A DNA stretch of 64,000 bases from Paramacrobiotus metropolitanus (taxonomy: Eukaryota; Tardigrada; Eutardigrada; Parachela; Macrobiotidae): the NCBI RefSeq assembly GCF_019649055.1, contig NW_026570228.1, positions 868,001-932,000 on the forward strand. The letters are read 5' to 3'. The notes beneath the pieces were generated by a model. That model did no database searches, was not told the DNA's origin, and was given only the letters and a program-made list of their open reading frames with translations. This document shows, piece by piece, positions 21,126-32,132 of this stretch (positions within the stretch are counted from its first letter, which is position 1; the number at the start of each line of letters is the position of its first letter). The position numbers and the translations under genes were made by a program.

Positions 21126-21700
21126 TCTTTTAGACAGTATACTCAGAAATCGGAATGAAGTTTGCTTTATACACTGTAAAGAAATTATTACTGCTACCGA
21201 GACTGAGTAAACTTCTTGTGTAGAACAGTCCTTATACTTCGTGGCATGAGGACAATCAGAACAGGATCTAACACCGGCTGCATGCAATTCAAGAACAGGA
21301 GATACGGAATCAGGCTCTTCTCCACCGGCGTAAGAGGTCGGAAGGACCAGATGACAAAGACAGTCTCAAACGGCAGCCAGCTGATGACCGCTGATATCGT
21401 CTGTGCTGTGCTGATATCGTCGTCTTTTAGACAGTATACTCAGAAATCAGAATGAAGTTTGCTTATAAAGGAATTATTACTGCTACCGAGACTGAGTAAA
21501 CTTCTTGTGCAGAACAGTCCTTATACTTCGTGGCATGAGGACAATCAGAACAGGATCTAACACCGGCTGCATGCAATTCAAGAACAGGAGATACGGAATC
21601 AGGCTCTTCTCCACCGGCGTAAGAGGTCGGAAGGACCAGATGACAAAGACAGTCTCAAACGGCAGCCAGCTGATGACCGCTGATATCGTCAGTGCTGTAA
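21126..21700. repeat. Tandem duplication of a GPCR 3' end
   Basis: Copy 1 (about 21126-21410) and copy 2 (about 21423-21700) are near-identical. Both run from TCTTTTAGACAG through the C-terminal coding end of the minus-strand receptor to CTGATATCGTC. The offset falls from 297 to 289 bp because copy 2 lacks 8 bp around the GCTTATAAAGG stretch. The near identity implies a recent event. Copy 1 therefore encodes an extra, detached receptor C-terminus on the minus strand. Confidence 0.85.
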
Positions 21701-22467
21701 AAATCGTGAAAAATCCTTTCCGCTTGTCAGCCGTCTGCACCGTATTGGCCAAAGCGAGACTCGTTACCGTGCTGCGAAAGCCTTGGATAATCCTGGACTT
21801 CCTGCGCCTTTGGACCACAACGACAGTCCATGCCAGGAAAATTATAATGCCGGGAGACTCAAAAATCAACAACTGCGCGGTTCAATACCATGCTGGCATC
21901 CCCTCAGTATTCACGTAGCAGCCGTACGTTGGAACGGGTGCGCGGTAATACAGAATGTCCATCAGAACTATGGGGAAACGGCAGACACACGGCATGCACG
22001 TACACAACGATAAAGGCAACCGACGCAAGCGCCACTTTTGCAGAGTGGTAGTGATGATACGATACCGGAAGTCCAACCGCCCAAACACGGTTCAAAGCGA
22101 TGACGATGTGTAGGTTGTCCGGCAGACCGACAATGCACCATGCCACGTAGTTGCGGATGTTGCAGAGTGTTGTACTGTAAAAAGCATGCGGGCACATTTC
22201 TTGTGCCACGCTAATGAAGCCGTGCAGGGATTTCAGCGCGTTGAACATCAATAATGCGGTGACGTACAAGGCAAAAGACGAACGGAGCTCCGGCGTTGTA
22301 ATGAAGATGATGGCTAAAGTAGCGTTTAGCAACAGCATTATTACGCTGCTGATCAGCAGAAGCAGGGGAAGAAAAGTCCATGCCAGACAAGTGGGAGCCA
22401 AATTAGCGAGTGCTATTGTGAGGTTTCCTTGAACAAACAAAGCGTGGTATGCGGTAAAGTTGTCCAT
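21483..22467 (-). pseudogene. Orphan class A GPCR pseudogene (cluster member 4)
   Basis: It starts at MDNFTAYHALFVQG (ATG at 22467), aligning with the MDNRT starts of its sisters; an upstream in-frame ATG at 22512 is less likely. TM1-TM4 are intact with TPELRSSFALYVTALLMFNA and ALNRVWAVGLPVSYH. Near 21975, after VHAVCLP, about 7 extra bases shift the frame. The next frame holds MDILYYRAPVPTYGCYVNTE and ends at WY followed by TGA (21884-21882), where a sister has CGA. A third segment, TAQLLIFESPG through helix 7, continues to the stop at 21483. One insertion plus one nonsense change make a functional receptor unlikely. Its 3' end is also duplicated downstream. Confidence 0.9.
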
Positions 22468-22768
22468 TTTTACTGCTACCTTGCCGGGGAGACGGATTGA
22501 ATCCACTTCCAAGACGTTGTTAATAGCACCGGTTTTCGTATGTTACCTATCAGGGCAGATTAGCGCGAGTGTAGCAAACATAAACCATGAGGAAATTAAA
22601 TTCGACTTCGGTTCACCGGTAATTCTAAAATAATTGACAACAACGTTTGAAGTGACCAACAGCAGTGAGGTAAACACCGTGAGCAAGCGCACGGTTAGAA
22701 CTGCGTATTCCGGGCTTGATACAGCTGAATGTCCATTGTTATCGCGTCTTCAGCAATTTCGCGTAATA

Positions 22769-23320
22769 CAATGGACTTCAAAATTTTGTTACACTCACAA
22801 AACGCGCGCAACCAGCTATTTACCTGTACTCAATCAGCCAAATTCCGGGCTGGCCATCGGCCTGTTGAGTTCAAACACTTACCTCACGCATTTCAACAAA
22901 ACCATCCACCAATATCTCAAACGAAAGAAAAAATTTTTATGAATTTTGATAAACAAGTTAGTTTTTATGGGATCTGACAGAAAATCGACGCATCTAAAGT
23001 TTCTCGTAGACAAAGCATAGCATTTGAATCCACGGTTTGGTTTCAGTTTTCACACAGAAAACGTATGCTCTGTCTACGAGAAACTTTAGATGCGTCGGTT
23101 TTCGTCAGATCCCATAAAACTAACTTGTTTCGTATCAAAATTCATAAAATTTTTTTCTCTTTCGTTTGAGATATCGGTGGATGGTTTTCGTTGGAAAATG
23201 CGCAAACAGCAAGTGTTCAATTACTGCGCGTTTCCAGTTTATTGGTCATTTGGTCTTGGCCATTTATTTCTATTGGTCATTCGGTCCCGGACCGAATGTA
23301 ACAAAATTTTGAAGTCCATT
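22769..23320. mobile_element. Foldback element, copy A
   Basis: The whole 552 bp folds on itself. The ends CAATGGACTTCAAAATTTTG and CAAAATTTTGAAGTCCATTG are inverted, then CATTTTC/AAACCATCC, AGATATC-type and CAGATCCCATAAAA blocks pair inward. The best-paired part is a CATCTAAAGTTTCTCGTAGA arm on each side of a central ATTTGAATCCACGGTTTGG. TA flanks both ends (22767-22768, 23321-23322). The same centre and end words occur in the copy at 58.5 kb. It has no coding capacity and lies just upstream of the broken GPCR. Confidence 0.85.
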
Positions 23321-25506
23321 GTAGTTACCTGTACCAACGAATAATTTCTTCCATTACGAAAACAAAGATAAAGACTTCGCGAGGCGCTGCAACATGGAGT
23401 CGACAGGAAAGGAATTCCCCAGCAAAAATTTTCAAGAAGCGTCTAACTAGACACAAAGGAAGTTTGACCGCAAAACGTCCACGAAAAGTGAACGAAGTTG
23501 TGCATTGTTGATGGATTGTCAGACGCTGACGTCAATCCATTCTCTACCGAGTAGTTTGTTAAAATTTAAATGTACACGGCTGATGCAAATTTAATTATTT
23601 TGCTGCTATATCGCAATCAAAGAGAGTGTGACAAATACGGTATAGGATCAGTCAGATTATCGTAATGAAAGCTGCTACTTGCTAAGATATAGGACATCAT
23701 CCATCATAAACTCAAATGGAGCCAGGTAACAAGTAAATTCCATCACTGCTTTTAAGACTGCAGTTTTAATAATTTTATGCACTGACAATGTAGTTAAGCG
23801 ATGAGACAACGGCTTCGAAATTATTAAAACAGTACATGAACTGCAACAAAATAACTACCGAGTTCTGTACAATACCGATAAGCTACAGTACTTAGATTAT
23901 GACCTTTTATTCTTAAAGCAAAATTGTCATTTTTTTAACTGCAGCAGCTTTTATTCTGTAGCGCTTTTTCTGCTGTCATATCTTGCGCCAGTGGACAGTC
24001 AACAGCTTTCCCAACCGGCAAATACTGCATGTGGTAATTATAATTATACAAGTAGAAGGTGGTAGATTGGAGCCGAGACACAACAACATTGGTCTAACGT
24101 AAACAAACCAAAAGTAACCAACCAAAAAACATCAACCAAAAGTAATTAAGTCAAACAAGCATAAGTATAAAATGTATGTACAAGTAGGAATGTATTTAAT
24201 ACAGGAAAAAGCCACAAAAGTACAAAGATGTGTGCAAGGCGTACGTACTATCCACGCCGGTACACGTCACATATGTATTCCACTTGTAGAGTTGCCTTTC
24301 AGATCAATCCACGACTAACCGACAAGACAGTGAGTTTTTGCGAACAATTTTTTAAGGCGGTGTTATTGTGCCAAAACATTTGTACAGTACTTGTTGTCGT
24401 TTCCTAAATTTCCTAAATTTAGGAAACTAAATGGGCATTTCCTAAATTCCTGAATGGGCATCAGTAAGAGTGGAACGTTCGAAGTCTTTTGTAGCCAAGA
24501 TCTAGGTAATTTTTTAACCTGGTTCCCCTCCCAGCTTACCGATATTCAGATTTTGCTTTCTTGCTTCTCTTTGTCGGATTTAATTTGCGTTCGTATGTAT
24601 TATAACGAAAGGCTGATGATGGGCCTCCGTTTACAGTTGATTGGCTACACGCCGCGCCACGACGCACAATCACCGAAAGTGGTGGTCAAAGATGCAGACG
24701 GTACACAGTTAGGGAATTACAGGAATCAGGAAGACGAAAGGTCATTCCGAACGAACGATCGAACGAACGAAAGAAAGAAAGCTTTCACATCGAAGTTTAT
24801 TAGCAATTGAAGAAGTGCGGGTGGCTGCGAAGCAGCACCGTGCCCGACTGATTTCCGTGAACTCATTCTCATCTCCACAGAAGCTAGAAATTCGGAACAC
24901 AGACCGCCCACAGGCTACCGATTACATCATCGGCTTTATCACCGACCAATCAAATAAAAACATAATTATTTGAATCATAACACTGCTGCTATAGTATTGT
25001 GCTGCGCTAAGGAACGTATGCCGTTCGCTTTCCTGGCGCAGCTAAGAAAATAAGGGAGCCACTGTTTTTGTGCCCTGCGGAGAAATTACGAATACATAGT
25101 AAACGGAATGGCACGATTCGTCGGCCAGACGATAGAATTTATCATTTACCTATTGATGAATAAACTACAGTAACTCAGTCGTTAAAACTGCTGGTCTTGA
25201 CTTTCGGTATTAATCCTCATAAATAATTCACTCAAGTGTTTAAGCTACCTCTGTGCTTATTTCCGATACAGAAAATATTTACATTAGTGTATGGATTTAT
25301 GTCATTATTACGAGAATTAGATCGTAATAATTGTACGCACATATACGTACAAATAGGGATAATGATTAATGACCATCTCACAGTACATAGAACATTCGTT
25401 GATTATTCATGTACAGAATAGCGTTCTACCTTACATTTACGATTTACATAATTATCGTAATTCGTCCAAAAGCTGCTCGCACCGGCAAAATAATTATGAA
25501 TAATAA
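23321..25506. other. Intergenic stretch, simple repeats
   Basis: No supported gene. It includes a short palindromic run of TTTCCTAAAT words at about 24401-24450 and a GAACGAACG/GAAAGAAAG microsatellite at about 24747-24782. The frame at 24454-24810 crosses the microsatellite and has no recognisable domain. Confidence 0.35.
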
Positions 25507-26526
25507 TTAATGATAAGTTAACCGTTTCCAGACATTTGACTTAATATTATTGGACGTCAAAACAATCAGCACAGGGTCCAAAACCGGCTGCAAAGTATTT
25601 AAAGACAGCAAATAAGGGATTAGGGCGTATTCTAGCGGTGTCAGTGATCGAAATGACCAAACGACAAACAGCGTCTCGTACGGCAACCAGCTGATGACGG
25701 CCGTTATGGTCAATGCCGTGAAAACCGAAAACGACCCACTGCGTCTGCCAGCATGTCCGTTTGAGGTCTGCCCGGGCGTCTTGTGCACCGAAGCCCCCGT
25801 ATTGTGGACGCTCTGGATGGTGTTTCTCTGTTTCCGCCTTTCTGTCACAACCAAAATCCAAGCCAGGAAAATAACAAAGCCGGGAAACTCATAGACCAGC
25901 ATCTGAGCGGTTTGATACCACGCCGGCATTCCTTTCGGATTAATGTAGCAGCCGTACGTTGCGATGGGCTCACGATAATACAGGATGTCCATGATAACGC
26001 CCGGCAGACACACGGCATGCACGTACACGATAACGAAAGCAATCGACGACAGTGCCAATTTTGTGGAATGATGTTGACGATATGATACCGGCAATCCAAC
26101 CGCCCAGATCCGATTCAGCGCGATGACAACGTGAAGATTGTCCGGCAGACCGAGAACACACCAGGCAACATAGTTGCGAAAGTTACATAGTACGGTGGCA
26201 TGCAGTACATGGGGACACAGTGTCTGGACGACGTTGATGAATCCGTGAATGGATTTCAGCGCGTTGAATAGTAGCAGTGCGATGACGTAAGTCGCAAAGG
26301 ATGAGCGCAGTTCCGGTGTAATGAGAAAGATAGTTCCCAAAAGTAAGTTTAGTATCAGCATTAATATGCTGCAGATGAGCATAAAGAGAGTCTGAAATGT
26401 CCACCCAGAACAAGCCGAACTGGAATTCTGATACGTAAGATTCATGTTTGATAAAGAGGTGGAGTTTATTTCCATCAACATCCACGGTAACTCGGAGAAG
26501 CTGGGTCTGTCCGTACTGTTGAACAT
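25507..26526 (-). CDS. Orphan class A GPCR, single exon (cluster member 5)
   Basis: A 339-residue intronless receptor with a longer extracellular N-terminus (about 45 residues) bearing several sequons (NST, NSTS, NLT, NSS). Cluster signature: TPELRSSFATYVIALLLFNA, ALNRIWAVGLPVSYR (NRI in place of DRY), loop 2 ATYGCYINPKGMPAWYQTA, where EG is changed to KG, SWLPYETLFVVWSFRSLTP, and LDPVLIVL for NPxxY. Loop 3 has His/Thr/Ser-rich sequence and KRR-type basic residues. It is intermediate between the MDNRT subgroup (13.8, 17.6, 21.5 kb) and the MNNTS subgroup (34.8, 38.2, 41.3 kb), since ALKSIHGFINVVQT is shared with the latter. A TATA-like box lies about 105 bp upstream. Confidence 0.92.
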   Translation of the reverse strand: MFNSTDRPSFSELPWMLMEINSTSLSNMNLTYQNSSSACSGWTFQTLFMLICSILMLILNLLLGTIFLITPELRSSFATYVIALLLFNALKSIHGFINVVQTLCPHVLHATVLCNFRNYVAWCVLGLPDNLHVVIALNRIWAVGLPVSYRQHHSTKLALSSIAFVIVYVHAVCLPGVIMDILYYREPIATYGCYINPKGMPAWYQTAQMLVYEFPGFVIFLAWILVVTERRKQRNTIQSVHNTGASVHKTPGQTSNGHAGRRSGSFSVFTALTITAVISWLPYETLFVVWSFRSLTPLEYALIPYLLSLNTLQPVLDPVLIVLTSNNIKSNVWKRLTYH

Positions 26527-28250
26527 CGCAAGGGACGATTCAATAATAGATAAAACGTCAGCCTGCTTTATTAGGGAAATTTAATCGTCATTGTTCCAGT
26601 CGATAACCATCAGATCACGAATATACGGCTTTATATAAGACGTATATCAGGAAAATATTCAGAACTGCACGTTTTCATGGCTTCTTATTGGCATCTTCAC
26701 TTATCATCCACAAAAGTTATCACACGGAAAATCAGCTGACCAAACATACAGATAGGATTTCGATTTTACAAACTGACATTTACCGGTACAAGTTCTATCC
26801 AAATTAACCTGGAAAGCTTCATTGAAATGGCATACAGTGACAAGCCGTTAGGAATGGTACTGAAAAATGCCCGTGTACAGTACAAGGATGCGAACGCCAA
26901 CGCACTGCACTTTATGAATATTCCTCGGCATCCTAATTCCGTTGCGCTCTATCGAGATTCCAGCGTCATTGTACTTCGTAAATTACACGTTCAAACAGCG
27001 GAAATAAATTCAAGAGGCGAGCATTAAAGTATTATACCCATACTTGACGATTATACCCTCTTATCAACGGAATTTATAGAAATAAGCAATGTACAGTATT
27101 TATTCGTCAGCGGGAAGTTGGTTACAAATTATTTTTTACAGCTTATTTGAACATAAATGTCGATCAATGTTTTACGCTTTGCAATTTAAATTTATTGTGT
27201 GCAAGAACACATCGGCAAAGGGGATGCATACACTCTTGTCGTGGTATATCATCAAAATAATAATTATCATGACACAATTCTCAGCAGGCGTGTTAATAAT
27301 AAATAAACTTCTCCTTGTGAGTACGACAGATGTATATAGATCTGCACGTCTTTGTAAAAGCGTGAAAAAAGCACTGTTTCTTAATAAATAAAAGTACAGG
27401 TGTAGTTTTCATTAGTAAAGAATATCAACGCTACTGAACACAGCAGTTGTTTTTAGAGACGTATCGTATAGCGTTTAATAAGACAGTAGTATATGATAAA
27501 AATAATGAAATGCTCGCAGCGTATCGCAGTCTTATCACTTATGTACCGCATTTCACTCCGCGCACTACCGTAATACTGTAACAACAGCCTGTCTGCCGTA
27601 CAGTGGTGTACACTACTTTTTATTTTCTCCGTTCTTCATGTTCTTCCTTGGATAGAAATTTGCTAAATTTTGCAGGATATATTTCACATAAGAAATTTTC
27701 AAATTACTGTACTATAGCGAACGTGACTTAATTCTTACGCTCGGAAACTGACTGCGGAGACATCGTGCGGGGTGTTTTGAGCGACTAGCAATTTGAGTAG
27801 CAGTTCCATTTAAGTACATTTAACGATTCGTTAAATTAATACATTGAGTAGAGTTTATGAACCATTTAAGTACAGTACATAGCTTGGACGGAAATAATTT
27901 TCTGAAACAAAAGGCTGTGGCCGAAGCTAAACAATACTTTTGAATAAATCCTTTTTGCTCACAATCTTCAGACCATATTAAGAACTGAACTGAGACTCGG
28001 TAAACAGCATTGCTAGAAAAAAGTTATGGAATGAGAGGTAATGTGTCGAATGGAATTTTGCATTGAATTTCGGAGAACGGAGTGGTCACCTAAACATTTT
28101 TAATTTAATTTGGCGTACCTTATCATCATCAGCGGCGGGATATGCGCACGATCGAGTTTTAAACAATTTTTACACATAATATGGTAAAACTGCCAATGAA
28201 CCACACAACCAGATAGTTTAGTGCACTAGAACGAACGTTTTGGTGGACTA
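26527..28250. other. Intergenic stretch
   Basis: Apart from the TATA-like box, no gene is supported. A frame at 26827-27027 (MAYSDKPLGMVLKNARVQYK) has no known domain. The rest is AT-rich. Confidence 0.35.
26630..26637 (-). promoter_or_regulatory. TATA-like box upstream of GPCR 5
   Basis: The minus strand reads TATATAAA about 105 bp before the ATG at 26526, which would give a 5' UTR of roughly 75 bases. No TCAGT-type initiator sits at the expected distance, so support is moderate at best. Confidence 0.35.
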
Positions 28251-28441
28251 CAGTAAAACCTGTCTTTTACATACACCGGTAAATACAATTTAATACATAC
28301 ACCAGGAAATTACGTACATACGCGGAAAGTTTAACCGGCGCGTCCCATAGACTGCAATATAGCTCTGTGTAATACATACACCTGGATAACACATACGGTT
28401 TTGCTTTAACCGAAGGTGTATTTAGTAACCAGGTTTCAGTG
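28251..28441. mobile_element. Short MITE, pogo/Tc1-like ends, TA-flanked
   Basis: The left end is CAGTAAAACCTGTCTTTTAC; the right end reads CACTGAAACCTGGTTACTAA in reverse complement. TA borders are at 28249-28250 and 28442-28443. Inside, ATACATACACC-type words recur three to four times on the left and their complement on the right. It is 191 bp and non-coding. CAGT(A/G)AAACC ends are typical of pogo/Tigger-related MITEs; the class is inference. Confidence 0.75.
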
Positions 28442-29401
28442 TACTAGTTTGGCTTTGAAGTTTTACTTGATTACACTAGATGTGCAGCGTGCTTGCATTC
28501 GTTACACATATATACATTGCCATTGTGCCCACATTCGTTAAAGGCATCCCATACGCAAAGAATATAGGCGCCCTGACCGCTTAATGCTTATACAGATAGA
28601 AGCGGTTAATGTGTCTTTACGTAAGGAGGTTCAAAAGTTTGTACTGCTTCTCCATGACCTTCAACGAAAGCTGTCAGTAATTTTATACAACAACAACACT
28701 ATGTACAACGTATATCGTAACTGTAAATTCCACGTTTTATGGGTTTTACTGGTATAGCACCTGGTCTTTACTGAGCAGCCAAGGAGAAGCATTTATAATT
28801 TTTGACGGAGAAATTATGTTACTTATATGGGTGACACTATAGGCACCCCCAAAACCCCCGTTTACTATAGGCACCCCTTTTCCGCACCCCGTTAATTAAA
28901 GGCACCCTTATCTTTTTAATTGATTCTTTCGTGCACCCTGTTTTTTATAGGCACTCAGATGAAACTTTAGCATATTATACTGTAATTGTAGTGTTAGAAC
29001 CTACATACGGTAACTATGATTGCAAAAGTATGGATATGAATCCTTTGACAAATTCGAAAAAGCATTTAAAATCTACCAAACACAGAAGTTCCAGACTGTG
29101 ATGTATCTACTGTAGATTCGCGTGTTTCTTGACCTTCTTGTACTTTCTATATTTCTGTTCTCTGTTCTTCGTCCTAGCAACTTTCTGTGCTTCTTCTGTT
29201 CTCTGGTTACGGTTCTTCCCACTAGATTCAGTCAGTTCTCTGCTCAGTGGCGTTCACATTAAAGTGCTACGATACGAGCCCATATTATACGCTACAGTAT
29301 ACATGCTACAGATCCCACACAGACATTTGCTATCCGTCGGTCGGAAAAGTTCGTCATCGAAGACCCGCTATTTAAGACTCTCAAAAACAGGAAGTTGGTG
29401 T

Positions 29402-29443
29402 ACGAATGCGTCCATCATACTACTGTATGATGGACGCATTCGT
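29402..29443. repeat. Perfect 19-bp-arm hairpin
   Basis: ACGAATGCGTCCATCATAC, a TACT loop, then the exact reverse complement. It lies inside the 28.8-30.2 kb element. Such perfect arms with a 4-base loop could extrude as a cruciform or give a stable RNA stem. Confidence 0.9.
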
Positions 29444-29840
29444 GTATGATTCATACACAATACGAGAAGAAAGATACGGGCGCAAGAACATTCCCCCACA
29501 GCAGACGGAGTCAGTGTCCGGCTACTATCCGAGTTTTTGGAAGCGCGCGTGAGAAAATTAAAAGGTCAACGAAAAGGATGTCGGCCATAATCACCCCCTC
29601 ACTGAAGAGAGATGGAAAACCTGCCAGAAAATCGAAGCTTAAGTTCATCCGAACTTACGAAGCGAAACGAAACATCAAAATTACCGCCCACGATGCCATC
29701 CTCATTAGATCTAAGTTAGCAGATCAGCCTCACTGCCCGATCATCGGATGGAAAGCCTGATTCTGCCTGTATGCGAGTACCTGTAATCCTGTATGAGACT
29801 GATGCACGTGCATGAAATCATTTTCGAATTCTGTACGAGG

Positions 29841-30008
29841 ACAACTGGGTGCTGTGAACATACCCTGCACGATTAGGCTGCAATGAACAGCCAGTTAGCC
29901 GTAGCTCGCAACGCTACTGGTATCACAGTCGGAGTGCAAACGGCTTAAATTTAGCCGGCTGTTCATCGCAGCCTAATCGTCCAGGGTATGTTCACAGCAC
30001 CCAGTTGT
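29841..30008. repeat. Inner inverted repeat, 52-bp arms
   Basis: Arms 29841-29892 and 29957-30008 pair over 52 bp with two mismatches and a 64-bp spacer. They start ACAACTGGGTGCTGTGAACA. It is nested in the 28.8-30.2 kb element and is either its own insertion or part of the element's structure. Confidence 0.85.
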
Positions 30009-30210
30009 GCTGGTATCCGAAATATGCTATTAAAGGGTGCCAATAAAATACACTGACAGGGTGTTTCTATTTAATAAACAGAAAAGGGTGTCTATAAATT
30101 ACGGGTGCGAGAAGGGGTGCCTATAATAAACGAGAGTCTAAGGGCGTGACTATAGTGATTTCCTACTTATATATTAAAGTACACGACTTTTTGTTATTTC
30201 CTGTCAGCCG

Positions 30211-30436
30211 GGTGCAACCGGCAGAATCGTCCGGGCGGATGAACCGTCCGCCAGACGCTTTTATCTGTTAGCCGGCGAAACCGTCCGCTGATAAAAAAAA
30301 TTCCGCAGTAAATTTTGACCCTCGTTTATTTCAACAGATTTAGGGGTGACGGTTATGCAAGACTATATATTTTGGAGCGGATGGTTTCGCCGGACGATAT
30401 ATTAGGGGCGGGCGGTTAAATTCTGCCGGTCACACC
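30211..30436. mobile_element. Short inverted-repeat element
   Basis: The ends GGTGCAACCGGCAGAA and TTCTGCCGGTCACACC pair with two mismatches. Inside, GCCGGCGAAACCGTCCGCT (30271) pairs with AGCGGATGGTTTCGCCGG (about 30375). It has the GC-rich, CCG-repeating composition of a MITE and no coding capacity. No target duplication was identified. Confidence 0.6.
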
Positions 30437-31145
30437 TGTAAAATTTGCACCAGTAATATTTCTGACTAACACTCTTATTCTTTGGGTAATTCCCCTTCGA
30501 CTATTGTTATACCTGGGTATTTTCCGAACTGACCATTTCCTTCCTAATCGATGCAGCCAGTTTTCTTTAGTACATAAATGGTGTGTACGGAAGTGCCCTA
30601 ATCGCCCTTTAAATTCTTCTTTTCATCCCGTGTATGTGCATTGTTGGAAATTTTCATCTATAGAATTGCAGACTTCCATCGGAAATTACAAAACATGGTG
30701 CAAATAAAATAGTTATTGTAGTACTGTACGGTGGTTAATTAAGTTAGCCAGGTCCCATATTTTGTATATTTTCGCGACATACCGCGCGACATTTCGCGCG
30801 TATCAGTCAACGAATTCTTAGTGGACACTTAACAATAAGGAGAACTAAAAGCTTTGTGCGCATTTTTATATCTAAATTTTAGTTTTCACAATGAATAGAC
30901 AGCATTGCTTTGATCATTTCATGGTTCACACACTTTTCACAATATTAAATTAAACAGAGCAGTGGCTGCTCGATAGAAAACTATAAAATATTTTAACCGA
31001 TGGTGTCGAAAATGGGTCGAAATTCTGGTATACGTAAATGGACAAATCAGCTAGCAATCCTTCATTGCGGACGACAAAACCTTCAATAAAATGGGAAAAC
31101 AATGCAGAATGTATAATTAACAATAATATAATCGGCAAGCCCGCA
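30437..31145. other. Intergenic stretch
   Basis: No gene seen. Short frames at 30504-30707 and 30950-31138 lack motifs. Confidence 0.35.
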
Positions 31146-32132
31146 TCACGTACGAGCTTTACGTAAGCTAATAATCCACATTAGTGGGTCAAAGAGAATC
31201 TGCAAAGTGTACAGTAAATGGCAGTACTGCGTTGCGGCCTGAACATTCGGGGACGGTTTCTTCAGAAACCATTGGTAGAACATCACCACATCCATCGGCA
31301 GCCAGCAGACAATTACGCTGACCGTTGTCAGCGATAAAATTAGAAACGGGCGTACGATGTTTCTCTCCCGTGGCACAGCGTTTGATCCAGGATTATTTAT
31401 CGCGTTGGAACTGCCGGTCGCAAAGCTTAACTTCTCTTTCTTTCGGAATCGTTTGAATATAATGTACAAGTACACTCCGACTATGATAAACAACGGTGCA
31501 AAGCGATTTAGCGCCGCGTCAAAGAGTGTCCAGTAGAAATACCCGGCGATTTGTGGCTTTAAGCACGTAATCGACGTTTCCATGCGGATGGTGTAGGGTA
31601 ACGGTTTGAAGATAAACAGCGGCGGGATTTTAATAAGATGTATGAGGGTGACCGTTAGTAGACAAATCAGAGCGGCGAGTTTCTTCCGGTGGTGATCGCG
31701 GTAGCTGAAGGGCCACTTTAATGCCCATAATCGATTTAAAGCAATCAGTAAATGACACATTACCGGCACGATACTGATAATCCAGTGAAAATATGTAAAG
31801 GTTAAGCAAGCGTATACACCAAAATAATCCATGTCGATACGGTATACTTCGCTTAGGAAAATGAATGGCGAAGCTCCGCTCAAGTAAACAGTGTTGCTAA
31901 TGTACAAAAACAGTAGATAGATTGTGAAATGGTTGATGTATGCTGGACGCACTGCGTGTACGATAATGAGAGCGACATTTAGGCCGAAAGAGGCCAACGC
32001 AATCACCATTCGGATACCGAAATTGAGCGTTATGGTAGCGGGCGCTAGTGAAGAATTGTTCAGGTTGCTGGTTGCTGAATTGTTCAGGTTGCTGGTGTTC
32101 GCAAAGAAATCCATTCCGGTATTTTTGCGCAA
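31146..32132 (-). CDS. Divergent orphan class A GPCR, single exon
   Basis: A 328-residue intronless receptor, clearly older than the rest. The N-terminus has a repeated NLNNS unit (SNLNNSATSNLNNS) with several sequons. It keeps NRLWALKWPFSYRDHH at the DRY site, a CWLP motif in helix 6 (the canonical class A CWxP, unlike SWLP in its neighbours) and DPLMWIIS in helix 7. The Cys pair is less obvious: YACLTF before helix 3 and ITCLKP in loop 2. The loop 2 signature of the others is absent. Loop 3 is basic (KRFRKKEKL). The gene has the same single-exon form and the same DPxL substitution as its neighbours. It is either an ancestral-type member of the cluster or a neighbouring family. Confidence 0.88.
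   Translation of the reverse strand: MRKNTGMDFFANTSNLNNSATSNLNNSSLAPATITLNFGIRMVIALASFGLNVALIIVHAVRPAYINHFTIYLLFLYISNTVYLSGASPFIFLSEVYRIDMDYFGVYACLTFTYFHWIISIVPVMCHLLIALNRLWALKWPFSYRDHHRKKLAALICLLTVTLIHLIKIPPLFIFKPLPYTIRMETSITCLKPQIAGYFYWTLFDAALNRFAPLFIIVGVYLYIIFKRFRKKEKLSFATGSSNAINNPGSNAVPRERNIVRPFLILSLTTVSVIVCWLPMDVVMFYQWFLKKPSPNVQAATQYCHLLYTLQILFDPLMWIISLRKART

Larger units (their letters stand above)
28835..30157. mobile_element. 1.3-kb element with long inverted ends and nested palindromes
   Basis: The left end CACTATAGGCACCC and the right end (reverse complement CACTATAGTCACGCCC) extend into imperfect inverted arms of about 130 bp made of repeated TATAGGCACCC / GCACCC(T/C)GT words (28835-28970 and 30025-30157). 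The interior carries a second inverted repeat (29841-30008) and a perfect hairpin (29402-29443). Two frames (29129-29449, 29446-29760) are present; the second is basic (KRMSAIITPSLKRDGKPARK) but shows no transposase triad. I see no clear target-site duplication. It is probably a non-autonomous DNA transposon. Confidence 0.75.

Noticed and set aside
29129-29760. Two frames as a transposase of the 1.3-kb element
   Set aside because: No DDE/DDD spacing, helix-turn-helix or zinc motif; the second is merely basic. The element is more likely non-autonomous.
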